Positions 37,011 to 46,979 of a DNA stretch of 64,000 nucleotides are shown here, one piece after another. A program made the translations under genes and the position numbers. Source of the DNA: Cinclus cinclus (taxonomy: Eukaryota > Chordata > Aves > Passeriformes > Cinclidae); NCBI RefSeq assembly GCF_963662255.1, contig NW_026912191.1, forward strand, positions 2,501-66,500, written 5' to 3'. The notes under the pieces are model-generated. The model had not been told where the DNA came from and made no database searches. It was given only the letters and a program-made list of their open reading frames with translations. The first letter of the stretch is position 1, and each line of letters starts with the position of its first letter.

Positions 37011-39959
37011 TTAGACTACAAAAATTCCATAAGGACGAGGATTTCTCCCAGACCAAAGCTGCCCCCTCCTCCAAACCTGGCTGCCATCAGAGGCCCAAAC
37101 GCGCCCCACAAAATGACATCTGCCAAGTGGGCTCTTGAGTTTGGCTTCTTGGGGAAAAGTGCCTCCTTTCGGAGCCAACTTGCCTAACTTGCCTGCGGCC
37201 CGTCCTGGGCTTTTGCCTCCAAAAATTCCAGAAGGACGAGGATTTCTCCCAGGCCAAAGCTGCCCCCTCCTCCAAACCTGGCTGCCATCGGAGGCCCAAA
37301 CGTGCCCTACAAAATGACACCTGCCAAGTGGGCTCTTGAGTTTGGCTTCTTGGGGAAAAGTGACTCCTTTCAAAACCAACTTGCCTGTGTCCCGTCCCGG
37401 GCTTTTGCTACAAAAATTCCATAAGAACGAGGATTCCTCCCAGACCAAAGCTGCCCCCTCCTCCAAACCTGGCTGCCATCGGAGGCCCAAACGCGCCCTA
37501 CAAAATGACACCTGCCAAGTGGGCTCTTGAGTTTGGCTTCTTGGGTGGAAGTGCCTCGTTTCAAAGCCAACTTGCCTGCGGCCCGTCCTGGGCTTTTGCC
37601 TACAAAAATTCCATAAGGACGAGGATTTCTCCCAGACCAAAGCTGCCCCCTCCTCCAAACCTGGCTGCCATCGGAGGCCCAAACGCGCCCTACAAAATGA
37701 CACCTGCCAAGTGGGCTCTTGAGTTTGGCTTCTTGGGGGAAAGTGCCTCCTTTCAAAGCCAACTTGCCTGCGGCCCGTCCTGGGCTTGTGCCTACAAAAA
37801 TTCCATAAGGACGAGGATTTCTCCCAGAACAAAGCTGCCCCCTCCTCCAAACCTGGCTGCCATCGGAGGCCCAAACGCGCCCTACAAAATGACATCTGCC
37901 AAGTGGGCTCTTGAGTTTGGGTTCTTGGGGAAAAGTGCTTCCTTTCGGAGCCAAAATGCCTAACTTGCCTGCGGCCCGTCCTGGGCTTTTGAGTACAAAA
38001 ATTCCAGAAGGACGAGGATTTCTCCCAGACCAAAGCTGCCCCCTCCTCCAAACCTGGCTGCCATCAGAGGCCCAAACGCGCCCTACAAAAGGACATCTGC
38101 ATTGTGGGTTCTTGAGTTTGGCTTCTTGGGGAAAAGTGCCTCCTTTCAAAGCCAACTTGCCTAACTTGCCTGCGGCCCGTCCTGGGCTTTTGAGTACAAA
38201 AATTCCATAAGGACGAGGATTTCTCCCAGACCAAAGCTGCCCCCTCCTCCAAACCTGGCTGCCATCGGAGGCCCAAACGCGCCCTACAAAATGACATCTG
38301 CCAAGTGGGCTCTTGAGTTTGGCTTCTTGGGGAAAAGTGCCTCCTTTCGGAGTCAACTCGCCGGCGGCCCATGCAGGGCTTTTGCCTACAAAAATTCCAT
38401 AAGGACGAGGATTTCTCCCAGACCAAAGCTGCCCCCTCCTCCAAACCTGGCTGCCATCGGAGGCCCAAACGTGCCCTACAAAATGACATCTGCCAAGTGG
38501 GCTCTTGAGTTTGGCTTCTTGGGTGGAAGTGCCTCCTTTCAAAGCCAACTTGCCTGCGGCCCGTCCTGGGCTTTGACTCCAAATATTCCAGAAGGACGAG
38601 GATTTCTCCCAGAACAAAGCTGCCCCCTCCTCCAAACCTGGCTGCCATCGGAGGCCCAAACGCGCCCTACAAAATGACATCTGCCAAGTGGGCTCTTGAG
38701 TTTGGGTTCTTGGGGAAAAGTGCTTCCTTTCGGAGTCAAAATGCCTAACTTGCCTGCGGCCCGTCCTGGGCTTTTGAGTACAAAAATTCCAGAAGGACGA
38801 GGATTTCTCCCAGACCAAAGCTGCCCCCTCCTCCAAACCTGGCTGCCATCGGAGGCCCAAACGCGCCCTACAAAATGACACCTCCCAGGTGGGCTCTTGA
38901 GTTTGGCTTCTTGGGGAAAAGTGCCTCCTTTCGGAGCCAACTTGCCTAACTAGCCTGCGGCCCGTGCTGGGCTTTTGCCTACAAAAATTCCAGAAGGACG
39001 AGGATTTCTCCCAGACCAAAGCAGCCCCCTCCTCCAAACCTGGCTGCCATCGGAGGCCCAAACGCGCCCTACAAAATGACATCTGCCAAGTGGGTTCTTG
39101 AGTTTCGCTTCTTGGGGAAAAGTGCCTCCTTTCATAGCCAACTTGCCTAACTTGCCTGCGGCCCGTCCTGGGCTTTTGCTACAAAAATTCCATAAGGACG
39201 AGGATTTCTCCCAGACCAAAGCTGCCCCCTCCTCCAAACCTGGCTGCCATCGGAGGCCCAAACGCGCCCTACAAAATGACACCTGCCAAGAGGGCTCTTG
39301 AGTTTGGATTCTTGGGGAAAAGTGCCTCCTTTCGGAGTCAACTTGCCTAACTTGCCTGCGGCCCGTCCTGGGCTTTTGCCTCCAAAAATTTCAGAAGGAC
39401 GAGGATTTCTCCCAGACCAAAGCTGCCCCCTCCTCCAAACCTGGCTGCCATCGGAGGCCCAAACGCGCCCCACAAAATGACACCTGCATTGAGAGTTCTT
39501 GAGTTTGGCTTCCTGGGGAAAAGTGCCTCCTTTCGGAGTCAACTTGCCTGCGGCCCATGCAGGGCTTTTGCCTACAAAAATTCCAGAAGGACGAGGATTT
39601 CTCCCAGACCAAAGCTGCCCCCTCCTCCAAACCTGGCTGCCATCGGAGGCCCAAACGCGCCCTACAAAATGACATCTGCATTGAGGGCTCTTGAGTTTGG
39701 CTTCTTGGGTGGAAGTGCCTCCTTTCAAAGCCAACTTGCCTGCGGCCCGTCCTGGGCTTTTGCCTACAAAAATTCCATAAGGACGAGGATTTCTCCCAGA
39801 CCAAAGCTGCCCCCTCCTCCAAACCTGGCTGCCATCGGAGGCCCAAACGCGCCCTACAAAATGACATCTGCCAAGTGGGCTCTTGAGTTTGGCTTCTTGC
39901 GGAAAAGTGCCTCCGTTCAAAGCCAACTTGCCTAACTAGCCTGCGGACAGTGCTGGGCT
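37011..39959 (+). repeat. HOR cassette, 15-mer (2949 bp), twin of 33467-36416
   Basis: Copy of 33467-36416 at +3544 bp. All private variants recur: CTTTGACTCCAAATATTCC (38571), CACCTCCCAGG (38879), CCAAGAGGG (39287) and AAAAATTTCAG (39384). Two differences seen are CCAGAAGGACGAGG at 38587 versus CCATAAGGATGAGG at 35043, and TTTTGCTAC at 39175 versus TTTTGCCAAC, the latter making it 1 bp shorter. Confidence 0.87.
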
Positions 39960-40352
39960 TTAGACTACAAAAATTCCATAAGGACGAGGATTTCTCCCAG
40001 ACCAAAGCTGCCCCCTCCTCCAAACCTGGCTGCCATCAGAGGCCCAAACGCGCCCCACAAAATGACATCTGCATTGAGGGTTCTTGAGTTTGGCTTCTTG
40101 GGGAAAAGTGCCTCCTTTCGGAGCCAACTTGCCTAACTTGCCTGCGGCCCGTCCTGGGCTTTTGCCTCCAAAAATTCCAGAAGGACGAGGATTTCTCCCA
40201 GACCAAAGCTGCCCCCTCCTCCAAACCTGGCTGCCATCGGAGGCCCAAACGTGCCCTACAAAATGACACCTGCCAAGTGGGCTCTTGAGTTTGGCTTCTT
40301 GGGGAAAAGTGACTCCTTTCAAAACCAACTTGCCTGCAGCCCGTGCTGGGCT
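39960..40352 (+). repeat. HOR cassette, 2-mer (393 bp)
   Basis: Shortest spacing in the window: two markers two monomers apart (192 + 201). The second marker is the first of the GCAGCCCGTG subtype without the 9 bp duplication. It follows GACTCCTTTCAAAACCAAC, normally the front of the 191 bp lineage, so this monomer looks like a recombinant between the two lineages within about 20 bp. Confidence 0.82.
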
Positions 40353-41915
40353 TTAGACTACAAAAATTCCATAAGGACGAGGATTCCTCCCAGACCAAAG
40401 CTGCCCCCTCCTCCAAACCTGGCTGCCATCGGAGGCCCAAACGTGCCCTACAAAATGACATCTGCCAAGTGGGCTCTTGAGTTTGGCTTCTTGGGGAAAA
40501 GTGCCTCCTTTCGGAGTCAACTTGCCTGCGGCCCATGCAGGGCTTTTGCCGACAAAAATTCCATAAGGACGAGGATTTCTCCCAGACCAAAGCTGCCCCC
40601 TCCTCCAAACCTGGCTGCCATCGGAGGCCCAAACGCGCCCTACAAAATGACACCTGCCAAGTGGGTTCTTGATTTTGGCTTCTTGGGGGAAAGTGCCTCC
40701 TTTCAAAGCCAACTTGCCTGCGGCCCGTCCTGGGCTTGTGCCTACAAAAATTCCATAAGGACGAGGATTTCTCCCAGAACAAAGCTGCCCCCTCCTCCAA
40801 ACCTGGCTGCCATCGGAGGCCCAAACGCGCCCTACAAAATGACATCTGCCAAGTGGGCTCTTGAGTTTGGGTTCTTGGGGAAAAGTGCTTCCTTTCGGAG
40901 CCAAAATGCCTAACTTGCCTGCGGCCCGTCCTGGGCTTTTGAGTACAAAAATTCCAGAAGGACGAGGATTTCTCCCAGACCAAAGCTGCCCCCTCCTCCA
41001 AACCTGGCTGCCATCAGAGGCCCAAACGCGCCCTACAAAAGGACATCTGCATTGTGGGTTCTTGAGTTTGGCTTCTTGGGGAAAAGTGCCTCCTTTCAAA
41101 GCCAACTTGCCTAACTTGCCTGCGGCCCGTCCTGGGCTTTTGCCTACAAAAATTCCATAAGGACGAGGATTTCTCCCAGACCAAAGCTGCCCCCTCCTCC
41201 AAACCTGGCTGCCATCGGAGGCCCAAACGCGCCCTACAAAATGACATCTGCCAAGTGGGCTCTTGAGTTTGGCTTCTTGGGGAAAAGTGCCTCCTTTCGG
41301 AGTCAACTCGCCGGCGGCCCATGCAGGGCTTTTGCCTACAAAAATTCCATAAGGACGAGGATTTCTCCCAGACCAAAGCTGCCCCCTCCTCCAAACCTGG
41401 CTGCCATCGGAGGCCCAAACGTGCCCTACAAAATGACATCTGCAAAGTGGGCTCTTGAGTTTGGCTTCTTGGGTGGAAGTGCCTCCTTTCAAAGCCAACT
41501 TGCCTGCGGCCCGTCCTGGGCTTTTGCCTCCAAAAATTCCAGAAGGACGAGGATTTCTCCCAGACCAAAGCTGCCCCCTCCTCCAAACCTGGCTGCCATC
41601 GGAGGCCCAAACGTGCCCTACAAAATGACATCTGCCAAGTGGGCTCTTGAGTTTGGCTTCTTGCGGAAAAGTGCCTCCTTTCAAAGCCAACTTGCCTAAC
41701 TACCCTGCGGCCCATTCTGGGCTTTTGCCTACAAAAATTCCATAAGGACGAGGATTTCTCCCAGACCAAAGCTGCCCCCTCCTCCAAACCTAGCTGCCAT
41801 CGGTGGCCCAAACGCGCCCTACAAAATGACATCTGCCAAGTGGGTTCCTGAGTTTGGCTTCTTCGGGAAAAGTGCCTCCTTTCGGAGCCAACTTGCCTGC
41901 AGCCCGTGCTGGGCT
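40353..41915 (+). repeat. HOR cassette, 8-mer (1563 bp), transition to domain 4
   Basis: The left part matches domain 3 units (TTTTGCCGAC, GTTTGGGTTC, ACTCGCCGGCGG). The right part brings domain 4 variants (CTACCCTGCGGCCCATTCTGGG, AACCTAGCTGCC, CATCGGTGGCCC, TTCTTCGGG). Private sites are CTTGATTTTGG (40668) and CTGCAAAGTGGG (41441). The change of character occurs within one cassette near 41.6-41.8 kb. Confidence 0.84.
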
Positions 41916-43869
41916 TTAGACTACAAAAATTCCATAGGGACGAGGATTTCTCCCAGACCAAAGCTGCCCCCTCCTCCAAACCTGGCTGCCATCGGAGGCC
42001 CAAACGCGCCCCACAAAATGACATCTGCATTGAGGGTTCTTGAGTTTGGCTTCTTGGGGAAAAGTGCCTCCTTTCAAAGCCAACTTGCCTAACTTGCCTG
42101 CGGCCCATGCGGGGTTTTTGCCTACAAAAATTCCATAAGGACGAGGATTTCTCCCAGACCAAAGCTGCCCCCTCCTCCAAACCTGGCTGAAATCGGAGGC
42201 CCAAACGCGCCCTACAAAATGACACCTGCCAAGTGGGCTCTTGAGTTTGGCTTCTTGGGGAAAAGTGACTCCTTTCAAAACCAACTTGCCTGCGTCCCGT
42301 CCCGGGCTTTTGCTACAAAAATTCCATAAGGACGAGGATTCCTCCCAGACCAAAGCTGCCCCCTCCTCCAAACCTGGCTGCCATCGGAGGCCCAAACGCG
42401 CCCTACAAAATGACATCTGCCAAGTGGGCTCTTGAGTTTGGCTTTCTGGGGAAAAGTGCCTCCTTTCGGAGTCAACTTGCCTGCGGCTCATGCAGGGCTT
42501 TTGCCTACAAAAATTCCATAAGGACGAGGATTTCTCCCAGACCAAAGCTGCCCCCTCCTCCAAACCTGGCTGCCATCGGAGGCCCAAACGTGCCCTACAA
42601 AATGACATCTGCCAAGTGGGCTCTTGAGTTTGGCTTCTTGGGTGGAAGTGCCTCCTTTCAAAGTCAACTTGCCTGCGGCCCGTCCTGGGCTTTTGCCTAC
42701 AAAAATTCCAGAAGGACGAGGATTTCTCCCAGACCAAAGCTGCCCCCTCCTCCAAACCTGGCTGCCATCGGAGGCCCAAACGCGCCCTACAAAATGACAT
42801 CTGCCAAGTGGGCTCTTGAATTTGGCTTCTTGCGGAAAAGTGCCTCCTTTCAAAGCCAACTTGCCTAACTAGCCTGCAGCCTATTCTGGGCTTTTGCCTA
42901 CAAAAATTCCATAAGGACGAGGATTTCTCCCAGACCAAAGCTGCCCCCTCCTCCAAACCTGGCTGCCATCGGAGGCCCAAACGCGCCCTACAAAATGACA
43001 CCTGCCAAGTGGGCTCTTGAGTTTGGCTTCTTGGGGAAAAGTGCCTCCTTTCGGAGTCAACTTGCCGGCGGCCCATGCAGGGCTTTTGCCTACAAAAATT
43101 CCATAAGGACGAGGATTTCTCCCAGAAGAAAGCTGCCCCCTCCTCCAAACCTGGCTGCCATCGGAGGCCCAAACGCGCCCTACAAAATGACATCTGCCAA
43201 GTGGGCTCTTGAGTTTGGCTTCTTGGGGGAAAGTGCCTCCTTTCAAAGCCAACTTGCCTGCGTCCCGTCCTGGGCTTTTGCCTACAAAAATTCCATAAGG
43301 ACGAGGATTTCTCCCAGAAGAAAGCTGCCCCCTCCTCCAAACCTGGCTACCATCGGAGGCCCAAACGCGCCCTACAAAATGACATCTGCATTGAGGGTTC
43401 TTGAGTTTGGCTTCTTGGGGAAAAGTGCCTCCTTTCAAAGCCAACTTGCCTAACTTGCCTGCGGCCCGTCCTGGGCTTTTGAGTACAAAAATTCCAGAAG
43501 TACAAGGATTTCTCCCAGACCAAAGCTGCTCCCTCCTCCAAACCTGGCTGCCATCGGAGGCCCAAACGCGCCCTACAAAATGACATCTGCCAAGTGGGCT
43601 CTTGAGTTTGGCTTCTTGGGGAAAAGTGACTCCTTTCAAAACCAACTTGCCTGCGTCCCGTCCCGGACGTTTGCTACAAAAATTCCATAAGGACGAGGAT
43701 TCCTCCCAGACCAAAGCTGCCCCCTCCGCCAAACCTGGCTGCCATCGGAGGCCCAAACGCGCCCTACAAAATGACATTTGCCAAGTGGGCTCTTGAGTTT
43801 GGCTTCTTGCGGAAAAGTGCCTCCTTTCAAAGCCAACTTGCCTAACTAGCCTGCGGCCCGTGCTGGGCT
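41916..43869 (+). repeat. HOR cassette, 10-mer (1954 bp)
   Basis: Ten monomers (four 201 bp, two 191 bp). Distinctive sites are GGCTGAAATCGG (42186), GCGGCTCATGCAGGG (42484), two CCCAGAAGAAAGC monomers (43122, 43314), GGCTACCATCGG (43345), AGAAGTACAAGG (43496) and CCCGGACGTTTGC (about 43663). The last reappears only at the right end of the window (about 63926). Confidence 0.83.
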
Positions 43870-44463
43870 TTAGACTACAAAAATTCCATAAGGACGAGGA
43901 TTTCTCCCAGACCAAAGCTGCCCCCTCCTCCAAACCTGGCTGCCATCGGAGGCCCAAACGCGCCCCACAAAATGACATCTGCATTGAGGGTTCTTGAGTT
44001 TGGCTTCTTGGGGAAAAGTGCCTCCTTTCGGAGCCAACTTGCCTAACTTGCCTGCGGCCCGTCCTGGGCTTTTGCCTACAAAAATTCCATAAGGACGAGG
44101 ATTTCTCCCAGACCAAAGCTGCCCCCTCCTCCAAACCTGGCTGCCATCGGAGGCCCAAACGTGCCCTACAAAATGACACCTGCCAAGTGGGCTCTTGAGT
44201 TTCGCTTCTTGCGGAAAAGTGCCTCCTTTCAAAGCCAACTTGCCTAACTAGCCTGCAGCCCATTCAGGGCTTTTGCCTACAAAAATTCCATAAGGACGAG
44301 GATTTCTCCCAGACCAAAGCTGCCCCCTCCTCCAAACCTAGCTGCCATCGGTGGCCCAAACGCGCCCTACAAAATGACATCTGCCAAGTGGGCTCCTGAG
44401 TTTGGCTTCTTGGGGGACAGTGCCTCCTTTCAAAGCCAACTTGCCTGCAGCCCGTGCTGGGCT
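43870..44463 (+). repeat. HOR cassette, 3-mer (594 bp)
   Basis: Three monomers bounded by a TAACTAGCC-type marker on the left and a GCAGCCC-type marker on the right. It has GAGTTTCGCTTCTTGCGG (44200) and GGGGGACAGTGCC (44412). The GCAGCCCATTCAGGG monomer (about 44253) is the domain 4 companion found two monomers ahead of GCAGCCC markers (also about 50672, 53985, 57885). Confidence 0.82.
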
Positions 44464-46979
44464 TTAGACTACAAAAATTCCATAAGGACGAGGATTTCTC
44501 CCAGACCAAAGCTGCCCCCTCCTCCAAACCTGGCTGCCATCGGAGGCCCAAACGCGCCCCACAAAATGACATCTGCATTGAGGGTTCTTGAGTTTGGCTT
44601 CTTGGGGAAAAGTGCCTCCTTTCGGAGCCAACTTGCCTAACTTGCCTGCGGCCCATCCTGGGCTTTTGCTACAAAAATTCCATAAGGACGAGGATTTCTC
44701 CCAGACCAAAGCTGCCCCCTCCTCCAAACCTGGCTGCCATCGGAGGCCCAAACGCGCCCTACAAAATGACATCAGCATTGTGGGTTCTTGAGTTTGGCTT
44801 CTTGGGGAAAAGTGCCTCCTTTCAAAGCCAACTTGCCTAACTTGCCTGCGGCCCATGCGGGGTTTTTGCCTACAAAAATTCCATAAGGACGAGGATTTCT
44901 CCCAGACCAAAGCTGCCCCCTCCTCCAAACCTGGCTGCCATCGGAGGCCCAAACGCGCCCTACAAAATGACACCTGCCAAGTGGGCTCTTGAGTTTGGCT
45001 TCTTGGGGAAAAGTGACTCCTTTCAAAACCAACTTGCCTGCGTCCCGTCACGGGCTTTTGCTACAAAAATTCCATAAGGACGAGGATTCCTCCCAGACCA
45101 AAGCTGCCCCCTCCTCCAAACCTGGCTGCCATCGGAGGCCCAAACGTGCCCTACAAAATGACATCTGCCAAGTGGACTCTTGAGTTTGGCTTCTTGGGTG
45201 GAAGTACCTCCTTTCAAAGCCAACTTGCCTGCGGCCCGACCTGGGCTTTTGCCTACAAAAATTCCTTAAGGACGAGGATTTCTCCCAGACCAAAGCTGCC
45301 CCCTCCTCCAAACCTGGCTGCCATCGGAGGCCCAAACGCGCCCCACAAAATGACATCTGCATTGAGGGTTCTTGAGTTTGGCTTCTTGGGGAAAAGTGCC
45401 TCCTTTCGGAGTCAACTTGCCTAACTTGCCTGCGGCCCATGTGGGGTTTTTGCCTACAAAAATTCCATAAGGACGAGGATTTCTCCCAGACCAAAGCTGC
45501 CCCCTCCTCCAAACCTGGCTGACATCGGAGGCCCAAACGCGCCCTAGAAAATGACACCTGCCAAGTGGGCTCTTGAGTTTGGCTTCTTGGGGAAAAGTGA
45601 CTCCTTTCAAAACCAACTTGCCTGCGTCCCGTCCCGGGCTTTTGCTACAAAAATTCCATAAGGACGAGGATTCCTCCCAGACCAAAGCTGCCCCCTCCTC
45701 CAAACCTGGCTGCCATCGGAGGCCCAAACGCGCCCTACAAAATGACACCTGCCAAGTGGGCTCTTGAGTTTGGCTTTCTGGGGAAAAGTGCCTCCTTTCG
45801 GAGTCAACTTGCCTGAGGCTCATGCAGGGATTTTGCCTCCAAAAATTCCAGAAGGACGAGGATTTCTCCCAGACCAAAGCTGCCCCCTCCTCCAAACCTG
45901 GCTGCCATCGGAGGCCCAAACGCGCCCTACAAAATGACACCTGCCAAGTGGGCTCTTGAGTTTGGCTTCTTGGGGAAAATTGCCTCATTTCGGAGTCAAC
46001 TTGCCGGCGGCCCATGCAGGGCTTTTGCCTACAAAAATTCAATAAGGACGAGGATTCCTCCCAGACCAAAGCTGCCCCCTCCGCCAAACCTGGCTGCCAT
46101 CGGAGGCCCAAACGCGCCCTACAAAATGACACCTGCCAAGTGGGCTCTTGAGTTTGGCTTCTTGGGGAAAAGTGCCTCCTTTCGGAGTCAACTTGCAGGG
46201 CTTTTGCCTCCAAAAATTCCATAAGGACGAGGATTTCTCCCAGACCAAAGCTGCCCCCTCCTCCAAACCTGGCTGCCATCGGAGGCCGAAACGTGCCCTA
46301 CAAAATGACATCTGCCAAGTGGGCTCTTGAGTTTGGCTTCTTGGGTGGAAGTACCTCCTTTCAAAGCCAACTTGCCTGCGGCCCGTCCTGGGCTTTTGCC
46401 TACAAATATTCCATAAGGACGAGGATTTCTCCCAGACCAAAGCTGCCCCCTCCTCCAAACCTGGCTGCCATCGGAGGCCCAAACGCGCCCCACAAAATGA
46501 CACCTGCATTGAGGGTTCTTGAGTTTGGCTTCCTGGGGAAAAGTGCCTCCTTTCGGAGTCAACTTGCCTGCGGCCCATGCAGGGCTTTTGCCTACAAAAA
46601 TTCCAGAAGGACGAGGATTTCTCCCAGACCAAAACTGCAACCTCCTCCAAACCTGGCTGCCATCGGAGGCCCAAACGTGCCCTACAAAATGACACCTGCC
46701 AAGTGGGCTCTTGAGTTTGGCTTCTTGGGTGGAAGTGCCTCCTTTCAAAGCCAACTTGCCTGCGGCCCGTCCTGGGCTTTTGCCTCCAAAAATTCCATAA
46801 GGACGAGGATTTCTCCCAGACCAAAGCTGCCCCCTCCTCCAAACCTGGCTGCCATCGGAGGCCCAAACGCGCCCTACAAAATGACATCTGCCAAGTGGGC
46901 TCTTGAGTTTGGCTTCTTGCGGAAAAGTGCCTCCTTTCAAAGCCAACTTGCCTAACTAGCCTGCGGCCCGTGCTGGGCT
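44464..46979 (+). repeat. HOR cassette, 13-mer (2516 bp) with a 13 bp deletion
   Basis: 13 x 192 + 36 - 3 - 13 = 2516: four 201 bp monomers, three 191 bp and one 179 bp. Private sites are CATCAGCATTGTGGG (44769), ATTCCTTAAGG (45261), GATGCGCC-free GGCTGACATCGG (45516), TTCAATAAGG (46038) and AAAACTGCAACCTCC (46631). Three TACCTCC variants of the GGGTGGAAG monomer occur at 45204, 46350 and, elsewhere, 55128. Confidence 0.8.
46094..46272 (+). repeat. 179 bp monomer with 13 bp internal deletion
   Basis: GTCAACTTGC is joined directly to AGGGCTTTTGCC at about 46196, dropping 13 bp (the region of the GGCGGCCCATG block). It is the only length change of this kind seen. It shifts every frame and removes one of the two GGCC sites. 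A GC repeat at both sides suggests replication slippage. Confidence 0.85.

Larger units (their letters stand above)
33467..40350 (+). repeat. 3544 bp duplication (18 monomers)
   Basis: 33467-36416 plus the 3-mer at 36417 makes a 3544 bp unit, and 37011-39959 repeats its 15-mer with a 1 bp difference. Shared private monomers (GACTCCAAATATTCC, CCAAGAGGG, AAAAATTTCAG) prove common origin. Confidence 0.85.
23439..41915 (+). repeat. Domain 3: tandem 15- to 20-monomer HOR units
   Basis: A landmark reading GTTTGGGTTCTTGGGG followed by AGCCAAAATGCC recurs near 24138, 28065, 31216, 34367, 37911 and 40861, so successive units are 3927, 3151, 3151, 3544 and 2950 bp, or 20, 16, 16, 18 and 15 monomers. 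The same spacing is shown by ATAAGAACGAGG (about 26800, 30727, 33878, 37422). ACTCGCCGGCGG monomers are enriched here. Homogeneity falls to the right of about 40 kb. Confidence 0.88.
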
